Source: Klebsiella africana
Lineage (GTDB): Bacteria; Pseudomonadota; Gammaproteobacteria; Enterobacterales; Enterobacteriaceae
Assembly (NCBI RefSeq): GCF_020526085.1
Contig: NZ_CP084874.1
Span: 4,464,001-4,528,000, forward strand
Length of the DNA: 64,000 nucleotides
Reading direction: 5' to 3'
Below, piece by piece: positions 30,965 through 41,119 of the stretch (the first letter of the stretch is position 1; the number at the start of each line of letters is the position of its first letter). The translations under genes and the position numbers were made by a program. The notes under the pieces are model-generated. The model worked only from the letters and a program-made list of their open reading frames with translations, had not been told where the DNA came from and did no database searches.

Positions 30965-31157
30965 ACCCATTTACCCTCCCCGCTTCCCCGCCACGCCCGC
31001 TGCGACGCCGATCAAAAAAGGCAACTTCTAAACCAATTCTGAATAACTGCACACTTTCATGACGCTAGAATTGCAGCAAGATGGCGCTGCAATTACAGTG
31101 TGGCTTGAAAAGTAATCTGTTCTGCCAGCCGATAACTGGCGTTAATGAGGATGAGCT

Positions 31158-33449
31158 GTGTCAGAGTTGTTATCCATCGCCTTATTTTTAGCATCGGTGG
31201 TGCTTTATGCCTGGAAAGCGGGACGTAACACCTGGTGGTTTGCCGCCACGCTTACGGTGTTAGGCCTGTTCGTGGTGCTGAATATCACCCTCTACGCCAG
31301 CGACTACTTTACCGGCGACGGCATCAACGACGCGGTACTCTACACCTTGACCAACAGCCTGACCGGGGCCGGGATCGGCAAATACATACTGCCGGGCGTC
31401 GGCGTGGCCGTCGCGCTGGTCGCCGTCTTTGGTGCCCTCGGCTGGGTACTGCGCCGTCGTCGGCATCATCCTCATCATGTCGGCTACAGCCTGGCGGCTC
31501 TGCTGCTGGCACTGGCCTCCGTCGATGCCAGCCCGGCGTTCCATCAGATAAGTGAGCTGGTGAAATCCCAGTCGCGCGAGGGCGATCCAGACTTTGCCGC
31601 GTACTATAAAGAGCCGTCGAAGCAAATCGCCAATCCGCAGCTGAACCTGGTGTATATCTACGGCGAAAGCCTTGAGCGCACCTATTTTGATAACGATGCT
31701 TTCCCTAACCTCACCCCTGAGCTGGGTAAAATAAAAGATCAGGGGCTCGATTTCAGCAATACCATGCAGCTGCCGGGGACCGATTACACCATCGCCGGTA
31801 TGGTCGCCTCGCAGTGCGGTATTCCGCTATTCGCGCCGTTTGAAGGTAACGCCTCGGCCTCGGTTTCCAGTTTCTTTCCGCAGAATATCTGCCTTGGCGA
31901 TATTCTGAAGAACTCCGGCTATGAAAACTATTTTGTGCAGGGAGCCAACCTGCGCTTTGCCGGCAAAGACGTATTTCTTAAATCTCACGGCTTCGATCAT
32001 CTCTACGGGGCAGAAGAGCTAAAAACTACGGTGGCGGATCCTACCTACCGCAACGACTGGGGCTTCTATGACGACACCGTGCTCGACGAGACGTGGAAAA
32101 AATACGAAGAACTGTCCCGGTCCGGGAAACGCTTCTCGCTATTTGCCCTGACGGTGGATACCCACCACCCCGACGGCTTTATCTCGCGCACCTGCAAGCG
32201 TAAACGCTATGACGTGGATGGTAAGAAAAACCTCTCCTTCAGCGCCGTTAGCTGCAGCCAGGAACATATCGCCGCGCTGATAGAGAAGATCAAAGCCTCA
32301 CCCTATTTCAAAAACACGGTCATCGTGGTCTCTTCCGATCACCTGGCCATGAAGAACAGCGCCTGGGAATACCTCAACAAGCACGATCGCAGCAATCTGT
32401 TCTTTGTCCTGCGTGGCGATCAACCGCAGCAGGAGACCCTGGCGGTGAAACGCAACACCATGGATAACGGCGCGACGGTGCTCGACATTCTCGGCGGCGA
32501 TAACTTTATTGGTCTCGGGCGCAGTAGTCTTTCCGGCCAGTCGCTCTCCGGTATTTTCATGAACATGAAAGAGAAAATCCTCGCCTGGAAACCGGACGTG
32601 ATCCGCCTGTGGAACTTCCCGAAAGAGATGAAAAGTTTCACTATCGATTCGCAGAAGAACATGATCGCATTCTCCGGCAGCCATTTCCGTCTACCGCTGC
32701 TGCTGCGGGTGTCGGACCAGCGCGTGGAGCCGCTGCCGGAAAGCGAATACTCCGCGCCGCTGCGTTTCCAGCTGGCCGATTTTGCGCCGCGGGATAACTT
32801 CGTGTGGATCGATCGCTGCTATAAAATGGGCCAACTGTGGGCGCCTGAACTCGCGCTCTCCACCGACTGGTGCGTCTCACAGGGGCAATTGGGTGGTGAG
32901 CAGAAGGTCCAGCACGTCGATAAGCCACAGTGGCAAGGCAAAACCGCCTTTAGGGATACCCTTATCGATATGGAGCGCTATAAGGGAAACGTCGATACGC
33001 TGAAAATTGTCGACAACGATATTCGCTACAAGGCCGACAGCTTCGTGTTTAACGTCGCTGGCGCTCCGGAAGAGGTTAAACAGTTCAGCGGTATCTCGCG
33101 TCCCGAGTCGTGGGGGCGGTGGTCCAATGCCCAGTTGGGCAGCGACGTGAAGATTGAATATAAAGAACCGCTGCCGGAGAAATTTGATCTGGTGATCACC
33201 GCCAAAGCCTATGGCCCAAATGCCAACAAGCCGATCCCGGTACGGGTTGGCCAAAGTGAGCAAGTGCTTACTCTGGCCAATGATGTCACCACCACGACGC
33301 TGCATTTCGACAATCCGACGCGCAGCAATACGCTGACGATCACGCCACCGGATCCGCAGTCCACCAACGAGGGTAACATCCTCGGTCACTCCCCGCGTCA
33401 GCTGGGGATCGGCATGGTGGAGATCAAAGTGGTGAAAAGCGAAGGCTAA
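31158..33449 (+). CDS. opgB: OpgB (MdoB), phosphoglycerol transferase I
   Basis: Inner-membrane enzyme that transfers phosphoglycerol from phosphatidylglycerol to periplasmic glucans. Its 763 residues equal E. coli OpgB. Four N-terminal membrane segments (within residues 1-130) precede a sulfatase-fold periplasmic domain. Metal and nucleophile motifs are [21 protein letters not shown] and SSDHLAMKN. The start [10 protein letters not shown] at 31158 is GTG, preceded by GAGGATGA. Confidence 0.95.
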   Translation: MSELLSIALFLASVVLYAWKAGRNTWWFAATLTVLGLFVVLNITLYASDYFTGDGINDAVLYTLTNSLTGAGIGKYILPGVGVAVALVAVFGALGWVLRRRRHHPHHVGYSLAALLLALASVDASPAFHQISELVKSQSREGDPDFAAYYKEPSKQIANPQLNLVYIYGESLERTYFDNDAFPNLTPELGKIKDQGLDFSNTMQLPGTDYTIAGMVASQCGIPLFAPFEGNASASVSSFFPQNICLGDILKNSGYENYFVQGANLRFAGKDVFLKSHGFDHLYGAEELKTTVADPTYRNDWGFYDDTVLDETWKKYEELSRSGKRFSLFALTVDTHHPDGFISRTCKRKRYDVDGKKNLSFSAVSCSQEHIAALIEKIKASPYFKNTVIVVSSDHLAMKNSAWEYLNKHDRSNLFFVLRGDQPQQETLAVKRNTMDNGATVLDILGGDNFIGLGRSSLSGQSLSGIFMNMKEKILAWKPDVIRLWNFPKEMKSFTIDSQKNMIAFSGSHFRLPLLLRVSDQRVEPLPESEYSAPLRFQLADFAPRDNFVWIDRCYKMGQLWAPELALSTDWCVSQGQLGGEQKVQHVDKPQWQGKTAFRDTLIDMERYKGNVDTLKIVDNDIRYKADSFVFNVAGAPEEVKQFSGISRPESWGRWSNAQLGSDVKIEYKEPLPEKFDLVITAKAYGPNANKPIPVRVGQSEQVLTLANDVTTTTLHFDNPTRSNTLTITPPDPQSTNEGNILGHSPRQLGIGMVEIKVVKSEG

Positions 33450-33458
33450 AACAATCCT

Positions 33459-33484
33459 GCCCGGCGGATTTTCGCGCCGGGCAA
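33459..33484. repeat. REP-like hairpin after opgB
   Basis: GCCCGGCG (33460-33467) and CGCCGGGC (33476-33483) form a perfect 8-bp stem with an 8-nt loop, 10 bp past the opgB stop. No T run. It reads as a degenerate REP unit that may also terminate opgB. Confidence 0.6.
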
Positions 33485-33509
33485 CGGTTGCCGTGGCAGG
33501 ACGTTAACC

Positions 33510-34436
33510 CTACAGCGGCTGTAGTTCATCCGCCGAAAGCCCGGTGATCTTCTGTACCATCTCTTTGTCGAGGCCATTCTGTAACATACTGTTGGCAATG
33601 CGCAGCGCCTCGCGTCGGCTGCCTTCCTGCAAGCCCTCCAGGTGCCCTTCTTCCCGGCCTTCTTCCCGGCCTTCCTGCTTAAGCTTTCGCGCGATAGACA
33701 TCAATGTCTCCTCATACTGTGGCAGACGGCGGGCCAGCCGGCGGAGAAACACGCCCGGCTCGGCCGTATTGCCGTACTGCAGCATATAGTGAAACAGCAT
33801 TCTCAACTGCCGGGGGTTAGTGTATCCCAGCATCACAACCGCCGCCAACGACTCCGTTATGCCGCTGAGATCGCGCTGGCGAATATGCTTTTGCATCAGT
33901 TCCAGCAGGGCGACCCGCCGATGCTGCACGATTTCATCGTCCGGCATCACCGTCACGTCGATCAACGGAAACTGGCAGCCATACAGCATTTTCGCCATTT
34001 GCGGGTCGGCAAATTCATCCAGCCAGTTCAGCGAGAAAGGATAGGGGCTGGTCACACCGTGATAAAAAAGCATCGGCACCACCAGCGGCAGCGTTTTATG
34101 CCCGTCATCCAGGTGGCGCTGCATCGCGGCAATCGCATAACGCATCAGGCGAAAGGCCATATGGCTATCCGGCGAGCTCTGGTGCTCTATCACCACGTAA
34201 ACCTACCCCGCGCCGCAGGTGGTCTGCACCGACCAGAGGACATCTGAATACCAGGCGCGCAGATCCTCATCGATAAAGCTCGCCGATTGCAGCCTCAGGG
34301 TAGAGAAATCGCACCGCTTGCGGATCGCTTCGGGAAGGTAGAGGGTGAGGAAATCAGTCGCGGTCTCCGGGTGGCGAAGAAATCGTTTAAATACCGCATC
34401 GTGCGGCGTCGTGGTCATCCGTTTTTTCATCGCCAT
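33510..34436 (-). pseudogene. Rpn-family recombination-promoting nuclease, interrupted by one amber codon
   Basis: Rpn (YhgA-like, PD-(D/E)XK) nuclease family. The N-terminal part ([20 protein letters not shown]) and the C-terminal part (VIEHQSSPDSHMAFRLMRYA onward) lie in one frame. A single TAG at 34203-34205 replaces the codon expected for Tyr in the G-Y-V-Y-V-V-I-E-H core. No frameshift is present: the downstream frame stays open for 228 codons. The C-terminus has the family's EGREEGREEGHLEGLQEG repeats and a complete end. The start at 34436 has AGG 7 bp upstream. Either a recent nonsense mutation, a sequencing error, or suppressor read-through. Confidence 0.85.
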
Positions 34437-34533
34437 CCGCTTGCCTGAAAGAGAAGGAAAGCCGGACTCTACCATCGGTTTTTAACCGGTGGGGTTTGAC
34501 GATAATTTTCTGGGAAGCGCCTCGGAGAATAGC

Positions 34534-34560
34534 ATGGCGGCCATCCGGGCTGGCCGCCAT
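34534..34560 (-). terminator. Hairpin after the tagaturonate reductase gene
   Basis: A perfect 10-bp stem, ATGGCGGCCA / TGGCCGCCAT, with a 7-nt loop lies 12 bp past the stop of the minus-strand lgoD-uxaB unit. Only short T stretches follow on that strand. Confidence 0.55.
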
Positions 34561-34571
34561 CAACAGCCCCA

Positions 34572-36017
34572 TTACAGCCGTGCCAGAGCCTCCCGCATCC
34601 CCGCGCGCAAAATCATTTCCAGATAGCGCGTGACTTGGTCAGCAAGGCCGGGAATGGCCGTCAGATCCTCACCCCAGTGCGCAGCATCCTGCAGGACTTC
34701 TGTGACCAGTTCATGCAGTGGGCTGCCGTTCGCCACCTGAGCCCATCCTTCGGCAAAGCGGGTTAACCAAACTTCATCATCCTGTAGCGGATACGTCTGT
34801 CCGTCACGCTGACCGCGATAGAAGGCGATGAGCGCCGCCAGAGCAAACGTTAGCCGCGGCGGGATCGCGCCGTGCTGGCGGATAGTCGTCAGCAGCTGCG
34901 GCAGGATCCGGGTACGAAACTTAGTCATGCCGTTCAGGGCGATGGCGAGCAATTGATGGCGAATATAGGGATTAAGAAAGCGCCCGGTGACCGCATCGGC
35001 AAACTGACGAAGCTCCTCGGCCGGTAAATCGAGCGCCGGGATAATCTCTTCATCAATCGTCTGTTGGACATAATGGCGAATGGCTTCGTCCTGCATCGCT
35101 TCGCCAACCGTATCCACCTCACACAGCCATGCTACCGGCACCAGCGCGGTATGCGCGCCGTTAAGAATGGCAACCTTGCGCGCTTTATAGGGCCGGATAT
35201 CCTCTACAATACGAATATTCAGCGGGCAGCGATCCAGCCGCAGCATTTCCTTCAGCGCCTGCGGCCCCTGGATTACAAATAACCAAAAGTATTCGGCAGT
35301 ATCCAGGAAAGCATCATGGTAGCCGAGCTCCGCCTCCAGTTTTTCCGCTTCCTCGCGCGGATAGCCGGTGACGATGCGGTCAACCAGCGTTGAACAAAAT
35401 GTATTGGCAGTTTCAACCCAGTCGCTGAATGCTGCTGGCAACTGCCATTCTTTAGCATAGCGCAGCACCAACGCCTTCAGTGCTTCGCCATTATAATCAA
35501 TCAGTTCACAAGGGATTATTGTCCAGCCCTTATCCGCTGCGCCGTTGAAATGACGGAACCGCTCAAGCAGCAATTGGGCCAGCTTCGCCGGGAAGCTGAC
35601 CGGCGGCATATCATCAGGCCGGTCCCCGGCGTGATAGCTAATCCCCGCTTCGGTGGTGTTTGAAAACACAAATGTAATCTCCGGATCACGGGCCAGCGCG
35701 AGGTAGCCAGCAAAATCCTGCCAGGGATTGATCTCATTATTAACGGAGCGGATAATCCGCGCCTCGCTCACCGCCTCGCCGCGTTCATTCAACCCGCGGA
35801 TCACCGTGGTATACAGCCCGTCCTGAGTATTTAACGACGGCGGAAACGCGGTGTTGATCGGGCGAACAATGGTGACGCCCGTTGCCAGATCGGTTTGCTC
35901 ATTCAGCAGATCCAGCTGCCAGTCAATAAATGCCCGCAGGAAATTGCCCTCGCCGAACTGAATCGCACGGGTCGGATACTGAGGTCCTGGAAAGTTGTGT
36001 CTGTTTAACGTTTTCAT
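34572..36017 (-). CDS. uxaB: Tagaturonate reductase (altronate oxidoreductase, UxaB-like)
   Basis: NADH-dependent reduction of D-tagaturonate to D-altronate; polyol-specific long-chain dehydrogenase family. The 481 residues and the start [20 protein letters not shown] are very close to E. coli UxaB (483). The nucleotide-binding motif is [10 protein letters not shown], and [13 protein letters not shown] carries the catalytic lysine. In E. coli uxaB lies elsewhere; here it is 11 bp downstream of lgoD on the same strand. That pairing suggests it reduces the tagaturonate made by LgoD. It may be a paralogue of a chromosomal uxaB outside the window. Confidence 0.9.
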   Translation of the reverse strand: MKTLNRHNFPGPQYPTRAIQFGEGNFLRAFIDWQLDLLNEQTDLATGVTIVRPINTAFPPSLNTQDGLYTTVIRGLNERGEAVSEARIIRSVNNEINPWQDFAGYLALARDPEITFVFSNTTEAGISYHAGDRPDDMPPVSFPAKLAQLLLERFRHFNGAADKGWTIIPCELIDYNGEALKALVLRYAKEWQLPAAFSDWVETANTFCSTLVDRIVTGYPREEAEKLEAELGYHDAFLDTAEYFWLFVIQGPQALKEMLRLDRCPLNIRIVEDIRPYKARKVAILNGAHTALVPVAWLCEVDTVGEAMQDEAIRHYVQQTIDEEIIPALDLPAEELRQFADAVTGRFLNPYIRHQLLAIALNGMTKFRTRILPQLLTTIRQHGAIPPRLTFALAALIAFYRGQRDGQTYPLQDDEVWLTRFAEGWAQVANGSPLHELVTEVLQDAAHWGEDLTAIPGLADQVTRYLEMILRAGMREALARL

Positions 36018-36028
36018 GATCTTCCCTG

Positions 36029-37051
36029 CTAAAAATGAATAACGCCTTTGATCAGCTGACGATTGTTAATCACGTCGCTTTCGTAAATTTCCGCCAGCGA
36101 TTTGAAGTCGTAACGATGGGTCAGCATCATCCTGGCGGTCACTTTCCCTTCAGTCATCAGCCGCCCCACCTTGGCAAAATCCTCTTCTGTCGCATTACGA
36201 CTCCCCATCATCGTCGTCTCTTTCTTATGAAATTCCGGGTCAGAGAACTGCAGTTCCCCCTTAAACAGACCAACAAAAATGATGCTGCCGCCGTGACGGA
36301 TTAAATTAACGGTGTTGTTCATTGCTTGTTGATTTCCCGTCGCGTCAATCACTTTCTGCGCCAGAGAACCGCCAAACGTTGCCGTCAGTTGCTCGGTAAA
36401 CAGTGGATCGGAGGGATCGAGGGTGGTCAGGCCGAGATGTTGTGCCACATGATCGCGCCGCGCCGGGCTGGTATCCGCCACCACCACCTGCGCGCCGTCA
36501 GCCTTAGCGATCGCCGCCGCCCCGAGCCCAATCGGACCCGCGCCGACCACCAGCACCTGATCTCTCGGCTGGATCGCTGCGCGACGCACCGCGTGGGCGC
36601 TAATGGCGAATGGCTCAATCAACGCTACGGCTTCAGGGTCGACATCATCCACCACCAGCAGATTGTTTACCGGAACGCAGAGGTATTCGCTAAACCCGCC
36701 GTCGCGATGCACGCCGATCACTGAAATGTTCTCACAGCAGTTTGTCCGGCCGCTCAGACAGGCCGGGCAGTGGCGGCAGGCGACATAGGGAATCACAGCA
36801 ACCTGTTGGCCGCTCTTCAAATTAAGAATATTTTTACCCAGCCCAATTATCTCACCGCATATTTCATGTCCAAGAACACGCGGATAGCTAAAAAAAGGCT
36901 GATTGCCGCCCCATGCATGAATATCTGTCCCACAAATCCCCACTGCCTTTATTTTAATGAGCACTTCATCATCGCCGGGAATGGGAATCTGGCGTTTTTC
37001 CCAGTGTAATTTTTTAGGTTCCTGACACACTAAAGTATTCATCGACGTCAT
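36029..37051 (-). CDS. lgoD: LgoD, L-galactonate 5-dehydrogenase (zinc alcohol dehydrogenase family)
   Basis: Oxidises L-galactonate to D-tagaturonate with NAD. Its 340 residues equal E. coli LgoD (YjjN). The catalytic zinc site is [13 protein letters not shown] and GHEICGE. Structural-zinc cysteines are in [14 protein letters not shown], and the Rossmann loop is [20 protein letters not shown] (about 167-186). It is divergent from lgoR across 136 bp and heads the lgoD-uxaB unit. LgoR control is likely. Confidence 0.93.
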   Translation of the reverse strand: MTSMNTLVCQEPKKLHWEKRQIPIPGDDEVLIKIKAVGICGTDIHAWGGNQPFFSYPRVLGHEICGEIIGLGKNILNLKSGQQVAVIPYVACRHCPACLSGRTNCCENISVIGVHRDGGFSEYLCVPVNNLLVVDDVDPEAVALIEPFAISAHAVRRAAIQPRDQVLVVGAGPIGLGAAAIAKADGAQVVVADTSPARRDHVAQHLGLTTLDPSDPLFTEQLTATFGGSLAQKVIDATGNQQAMNNTVNLIRHGGSIIFVGLFKGELQFSDPEFHKKETTMMGSRNATEEDFAKVGRLMTEGKVTARMMLTHRYDFKSLAEIYESDVINNRQLIKGVIHF

Positions 37052-37124
37052 AATAATTGCCTCCGTATTTGTTGGCTTAGATATCGATGAAAAATAGAAG
37101 TAGAGTGAAAGTCATTGCAAAATA

Positions 37125-37134
37125 TGTGAAATAT
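37125..37134. promoter_or_regulatory. Shared 10-bp motif upstream of lgoD/lgoR
   Basis: TGTGAAATAT occurs here, in the lgoD-lgoR gap, and again exactly at 38209-38218 upstream of lgoT. Candidate LgoR operator half-site. Confidence 0.4.
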
Positions 37135-37187
37135 CGCGCACAAAACTGTTTTAAATCCGGTTTTAATGGATAAAAAAGGAAAACGTT

Positions 37188-38102
37188 ATGAGTCGCTCAC
37201 AAAACCTTCGTCACAATGTTATTAACCAGGTCATCAACGACATGGCGCGCGGCTTTATCCCCTCGCCGCTACCCTCGCAAAGCGCACTGGCGGAAATGTA
37301 TAACATCAGCCGCACCACGGTGCGCCATATCCTTTGCCACTTATGCGAGCGCGGCGTCCTGAGCCAGGTCAATCACGACTACCAGATCCTTCGTCAACCG
37401 GAAGTACAGGACGGCTTCGATAGTTCCAGCGCCTCGCTGGCCGAACAAAACCGTCTCTTTGAACAAGCGTTTTTCACCATGATTAACCAACGCCAGTTAC
37501 GCGCCGGAGAGCGGTTCTCCGAACTACAACTGGCGCGTGCCGCGGGCGTCAGCCCGGTTGTGGTCAGAGAGTTTTTACTAAAATTCAGCCGCTACAACCT
37601 GATTGAAAGCGAAAAACGCGGCCAGTGGAACATGAAGAAATTTGAGCAATCCTGGGCCGAACAACTGTTCGAATTGCGGGAAATGCTGGAAACTCACGCA
37701 CTTCAACACTTTCTTAATCTGCCGGACAGCGATGCCCGCTGGCTGCAGGCCAAAACCTTGCTTGAGCGCCACCGCACTCTGCGGGACAGCATTGGCGACA
37801 GCTTTCGTATGTTCTCCCAGCTCGATCGTGATTTTCATTCGCTGCTGCTTTCCGCCGCGGATAATATATTTTTTAATCAATCCCTTGAGATTATCTCCGT
37901 GATCTTTCACTTCCACTATCAGTGGGATGAAAGCGACCTTAAACAGCGCAATATCATCGCTATTGACGAACATATGACTATCCTGAGCGCACTCATCTGT
38001 CGCAGCGATCTGGATGCCAACCTGGCGCTACGTAACCACCTGAACACCGCGAAGCAATCCATGATTAACTCTATCAAGCAAAGTGAATCGCTGGCGCATT
38101 AA
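37188..38102 (+). CDS. lgoR: LgoR, GntR/FadR-type regulator of L-galactonate use
   Basis: A 304-residue regulator, the length of E. coli LgoR (YjjM). The N-terminal GntR winged helix is PSPLPSQSALAEMYNISRTT (about 25-44). A second HTH-like unit follows at about 93-155 (FSELQLARAAGVSPVVVRE). The C-terminal FCD-type effector domain has the metal-ligand pattern around QLDRDFHSLLLSAADN and HMTILSALICRSD. The gene lies between divergent lgoD and downstream lgoT. The effector is expected to be L-galactonate or a pathway intermediate. Confidence 0.9.
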   Translation: MSRSQNLRHNVINQVINDMARGFIPSPLPSQSALAEMYNISRTTVRHILCHLCERGVLSQVNHDYQILRQPEVQDGFDSSSASLAEQNRLFEQAFFTMINQRQLRAGERFSELQLARAAGVSPVVVREFLLKFSRYNLIESEKRGQWNMKKFEQSWAEQLFELREMLETHALQHFLNLPDSDARWLQAKTLLERHRTLRDSIGDSFRMFSQLDRDFHSLLLSAADNIFFNQSLEIISVIFHFHYQWDESDLKQRNIIAIDEHMTILSALICRSDLDANLALRNHLNTAKQSMINSIKQSESLAH

Positions 38103-38208
38103 GTACCGATTAAAAACAGAAAATGATTAGCAACAGCACAAATCCCAAAACGTAATCCGGCGCTCTCAAAAAGGTTATTTATGCTGAAAACAAGTCGACT
38201 TACTTTAC

Positions 38209-38218
38209 TGTGAAATAT
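38209..38218. promoter_or_regulatory. Shared 10-bp motif upstream of lgoT
   Basis: TGTGAAATAT, 64-73 bp upstream of the lgoT start, is identical to 37125-37134 upstream of lgoD. Candidate LgoR site. Confidence 0.4.
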
Positions 38219-38281
38219 GTGGGTGGTGTTTAAACCATTCGTTGTCACTTGGCGTTCAAACATAATAATCAGGAGTCAGGC

Positions 38282-39643
38282 GTGGAATCACAAAATATAA
38301 CCATAGACCCGCAGACCGACTTTAAAGAGGGGAAAGCGGAAACCCTTTCAGTTCCCTTAGAAAATACGCTACAACGTAGCTCTCGTATTAAAAAGATTCA
38401 AACAACGGCAATGATTCTGTTATTTCTGGCGGCGGTGATTAACTACCTCGACCGAAGTTCATTGTCCGTGGCAAACTTAACGATTCGCCAGGAGTTAGGG
38501 CTCAACGCCACTGAAATCGGGGCGCTGTTATCGGTTTTTTCTCTGGCCTATGGCATTGCGCAACTGCCCTGCGGCCCTCTGCTGGACCGCAAAGGTCCAC
38601 GCATCATGCTAGGGCTGGGTATGTTTTTCTGGTCACTATTTCAGGCCGTCTCCGGGATGGTGCACAGCTTTACCCAGTTCGTCCTGGTGCGCATCGGCAT
38701 GGGGATCGGCGAAGCGCCAATGAACCCCTGTGGCGTCAAGGTGATCAACGACTGGTTTAATATTAAAGAGCGCGGTCGCCCAATGGGCTTCTTCAACGCC
38801 GCCTCGACGATCGGTGTCGCGGTCAGCCCACCGATCCTTGCCGCAATGATGCTGATGATGGGCTGGCGCTGGATGTTTATCACTATCGGCGTACTAGGGA
38901 TCTTCATCGCTATCGGCTGGTATATGCTTTATCGCAACCGGGAGGATCTCCCCCTCACCGCCGATGAACAGGCGTACCTTAACGCCGGCAGCGTCAACGT
39001 TCGCCGCGACCCGCTGAGCTTTGCCGAATGGCGCAGCCTGTTTAAAAACAAAACCATGTGGGGAATGATGCTCGGCTTCAGCGGCATCAATTATACCGCG
39101 TGGCTGTATCTGGCCTGGCTGCCGGGCTACCTGCAAACGGCGTATAACCTCGATCTGAAAAGTACCGGATTTATGGCCGCCATTCCTTTCCTGTTTGGTG
39201 CCGCCGGTATGTTGATCAATGGCTACGTCACCGACTGGCTGGTCAAAGGCGGCATGGCGCCGATCAAAAGCCGCAAGATCTGCATCATTGCCGGGATGTT
39301 CTGCTCCGCGGCGTTTACACTGATCGTGCCGCATGCCACCACCTCAATCGCGGCGGTGTTGTTAATTGGTATGGCGTTGTTCTGCATTCATTTTGCCGGA
39401 ACGTCCTGCTGGGGATTGATCCACGTCGCCGTGGCATCAAGAATGACGGCTTCCGTCGGCAGTATTCAGAATTTCGCCAGCTTTATCTGCGCTTCATTTG
39501 CACCGGTGGTGACCGGATTGATTGTCGATACCACCCATTCCTTCCAGCTGGCGCTGGTTATATGCGGCTGTGTGACCGCTCTCGGCGCGCTGGCCTACAT
39601 TTTCCTGGTTCGCCAGCCAATTAGCGATCCGCGTAACGACTAA
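38282..39643 (+). CDS. lgoT: LgoT, L-galactonate transporter (MFS anion:cation symporter)
   Basis: Major-facilitator permease of the hexuronate/glucarate family with 12 predicted membrane helices. I chose the GTG at 38282 (ESQNITIDPQTDFKEG). It gives 453 aa, the E. coli LgoT length, and has AGGAG about 7 bp upstream. Family motifs: NYLDRSSLSVAN in helix 1, PLLDRKGPRIMLG after helix 2, and RIGMGIGEAP in helix 4. Its stop is 3 bp from the converging GNAT gene. Confidence 0.93.
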   Translation: MESQNITIDPQTDFKEGKAETLSVPLENTLQRSSRIKKIQTTAMILLFLAAVINYLDRSSLSVANLTIRQELGLNATEIGALLSVFSLAYGIAQLPCGPLLDRKGPRIMLGLGMFFWSLFQAVSGMVHSFTQFVLVRIGMGIGEAPMNPCGVKVINDWFNIKERGRPMGFFNAASTIGVAVSPPILAAMMLMMGWRWMFITIGVLGIFIAIGWYMLYRNREDLPLTADEQAYLNAGSVNVRRDPLSFAEWRSLFKNKTMWGMMLGFSGINYTAWLYLAWLPGYLQTAYNLDLKSTGFMAAIPFLFGAAGMLINGYVTDWLVKGGMAPIKSRKICIIAGMFCSAAFTLIVPHATTSIAAVLLIGMALFCIHFAGTSCWGLIHVAVASRMTASVGSIQNFASFICASFAPVVTGLIVDTTHSFQLALVICGCVTALGALAYIFLVRQPISDPRND

Positions 39644-39646
39644 ATC

Positions 39647-40483
39647 TTAACGCCCTGCCAACCGCAGGGCATTCATCGTTGCGCTCATCTCATACTGTTG
39701 TAGTGACAAAGCGGCATAGCCGGCCGAGGCAAACAGCGGGGTAAAAGTTTCCGGCACCGTCACCGAAGTACCAATGCCCGGGAACTGCTGCGCCAGCGCC
39801 ATCAGCAGCTCACGCGCCAGCCCCTGGCGGCGGGCGGCGGGCTCCACCCACAAAAACTGCAGTACAGGGCGCGAGCCCGCCGTCGTTAGAACCGCGAAGG
39901 CGCGCTGTTCCAGCGTCACGACCTGACATGGCAGCGTGGCGAAGGTAAGCGGATCCAGCAGCCAGGGGAGCTGGCTGTTACTCTCGTCAATGGCGCGACG
40001 AAGCAGGGCCAGGGTGGGATAAAGCTGTAATACGCCCGGCACCGGAGCCAGAGGTTGTGAACTCAGGTAGCCGCAGAGCCCATAGCGTCGCGTAAAGCCC
40101 AGCGCCTGATATAGCGCGACGGCCGGGTGGTTATCGCGGATCACCTCCAGGGATACCGTCTCGATCCCCTGCGGTTGCAGGAGCATTAGCAGCTCTTGCA
40201 TCAGTTCCCGGCCCAGGCCTTTACCGCGCCAGGCCGGGCGCAGAGCAAAGGCCGCCAGACGAGCGGCACTCCCCCGGCGCGCGACGATCGCGATTGCCGC
40301 CGGTTCATCTCCGGCCAGCCAGACGCGGGAATCGATCAGGCTCATTCCCTCGGCGCTAAAACGCTGTACAAATCCCTCCACCGACTGGGTTACAGGCACC
40401 AGGTAGGCTTCAAAACAGGCGTTGAGAATATCCGTTAACTGCACGCTGCTGAACTGCGTGGCGGGAACGGCGGTCAGCTCCAT
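39647..40483 (-). CDS. Tandem-domain GNAT acetyltransferase
   Basis: A 278-residue protein with two GNAT folds. The N-terminal unit has a complete acetyl-CoA loop RPAWRGKGLGRELM and the following VALYQALGFTRRYG. The C-terminal unit has VEPAARRQGLARELLMALAQ and a shorter end. Substrate unknown; tandem GNATs often modify antibiotics, polyamines or peptides. It is divergent from a second, single-domain GNAT gene 32 bp away, so the two may share a control region. Confidence 0.82.
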   Translation of the reverse strand: MELTAVPATQFSSVQLTDILNACFEAYLVPVTQSVEGFVQRFSAEGMSLIDSRVWLAGDEPAAIAIVARRGSAARLAAFALRPAWRGKGLGRELMQELLMLLQPQGIETVSLEVIRDNHPAVALYQALGFTRRYGLCGYLSSQPLAPVPGVLQLYPTLALLRRAIDESNSQLPWLLDPLTFATLPCQVVTLEQRAFAVLTTAGSRPVLQFLWVEPAARRQGLARELLMALAQQFPGIGTSVTVPETFTPLFASAGYAALSLQQYEMSATMNALRLAGR

Positions 40484-40515
40484 ACTTTTCTCCCGAAGGC
40501 TGCTATGCTGAGGTG

Positions 40516-41049
40516 ATGAAAACTAACACTATAACTGCCGGTGCCGTATTACGCCTGACTCAGGAGAGCGATATCGCCCTTCTGCCCGCCATTGAACGTT
40601 CTGCCGCCCAGGCATTTCGCCAGATCCCTTCTCTCGCCTGGCTGGCGGACAGCGAGGTGATTAGCGTTGCGCGCCATCATGATTATCTGGAAACAGAGCA
40701 TAGCCTGCTGGCGGTAGCCGCCGGGCAACCTGTTGGCTTTATTCTGACCGAACCGCTCGACGATGCGTTATTTATCGTCGAAGTCGCCGTCCACCAGGCC
40801 TGGCAGCAACAGGGCATCGGCCGGATGCTGCTGGAGCGGGTTATCGAGGGCGCACGGCAGATGGGCTACCCGGCGGTAACCCTCACCACCTTCCGCGAGG
40901 TGCCGTGGAATGCGCCGTTTTATACCCGTTTGGGATTCGCCATGCTCGATGAGCTGACCCTGCCCGCCGGGCTGGCGGCAAAAAGGGAACAGGAGACCCG
41001 GCACGGCCTGCCGCCCGAGTCGCGCTGCGCCATGCGCCTGGCGTTGTAG
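40516..41049 (+). CDS. GNAT acetyltransferase
   Basis: A 177-residue single GNAT domain. Acetyl-CoA motif A is VHQAWQQQGIGRMLLERVIE, followed by TLTTFREVPWNAPFYTRLGF; the WNAPFY pattern is typical of this subfamily. Substrate unknown. The ATG at 40516 follows GAGG closely; a GTG directly before it (40513) is also possible. The end lies 70 bp before the RpiR regulator. Confidence 0.82.
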   Translation: MKTNTITAGAVLRLTQESDIALLPAIERSAAQAFRQIPSLAWLADSEVISVARHHDYLETEHSLLAVAAGQPVGFILTEPLDDALFIVEVAVHQAWQQQGIGRMLLERVIEGARQMGYPAVTLTTFREVPWNAPFYTRLGFAMLDELTLPAGLAAKREQETRHGLPPESRCAMRLAL

Positions 41050-41077
41050 ACTTCAGCACTGATTTCAGCGGCGCAAT

Positions 41078-41094
41078 ATGGTACAAAGTACCAT
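41078..41094. promoter_or_regulatory. Palindrome at the RpiR regulator 5' end, likely autoregulatory operator
   Basis: ATGGTACAAAGTACCAT has perfect 7-bp arms around AAA. It lies 26 bp before the preferred start of the RpiR gene and covers an alternative ATG, so that ATG is probably untranslated operator. A similar AAA-centred palindrome is at 47045-47057. Confidence 0.55.
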
Positions 41095-41119
41095 TCAAAA
41101 CTTACCCGTTGTTACCCGT

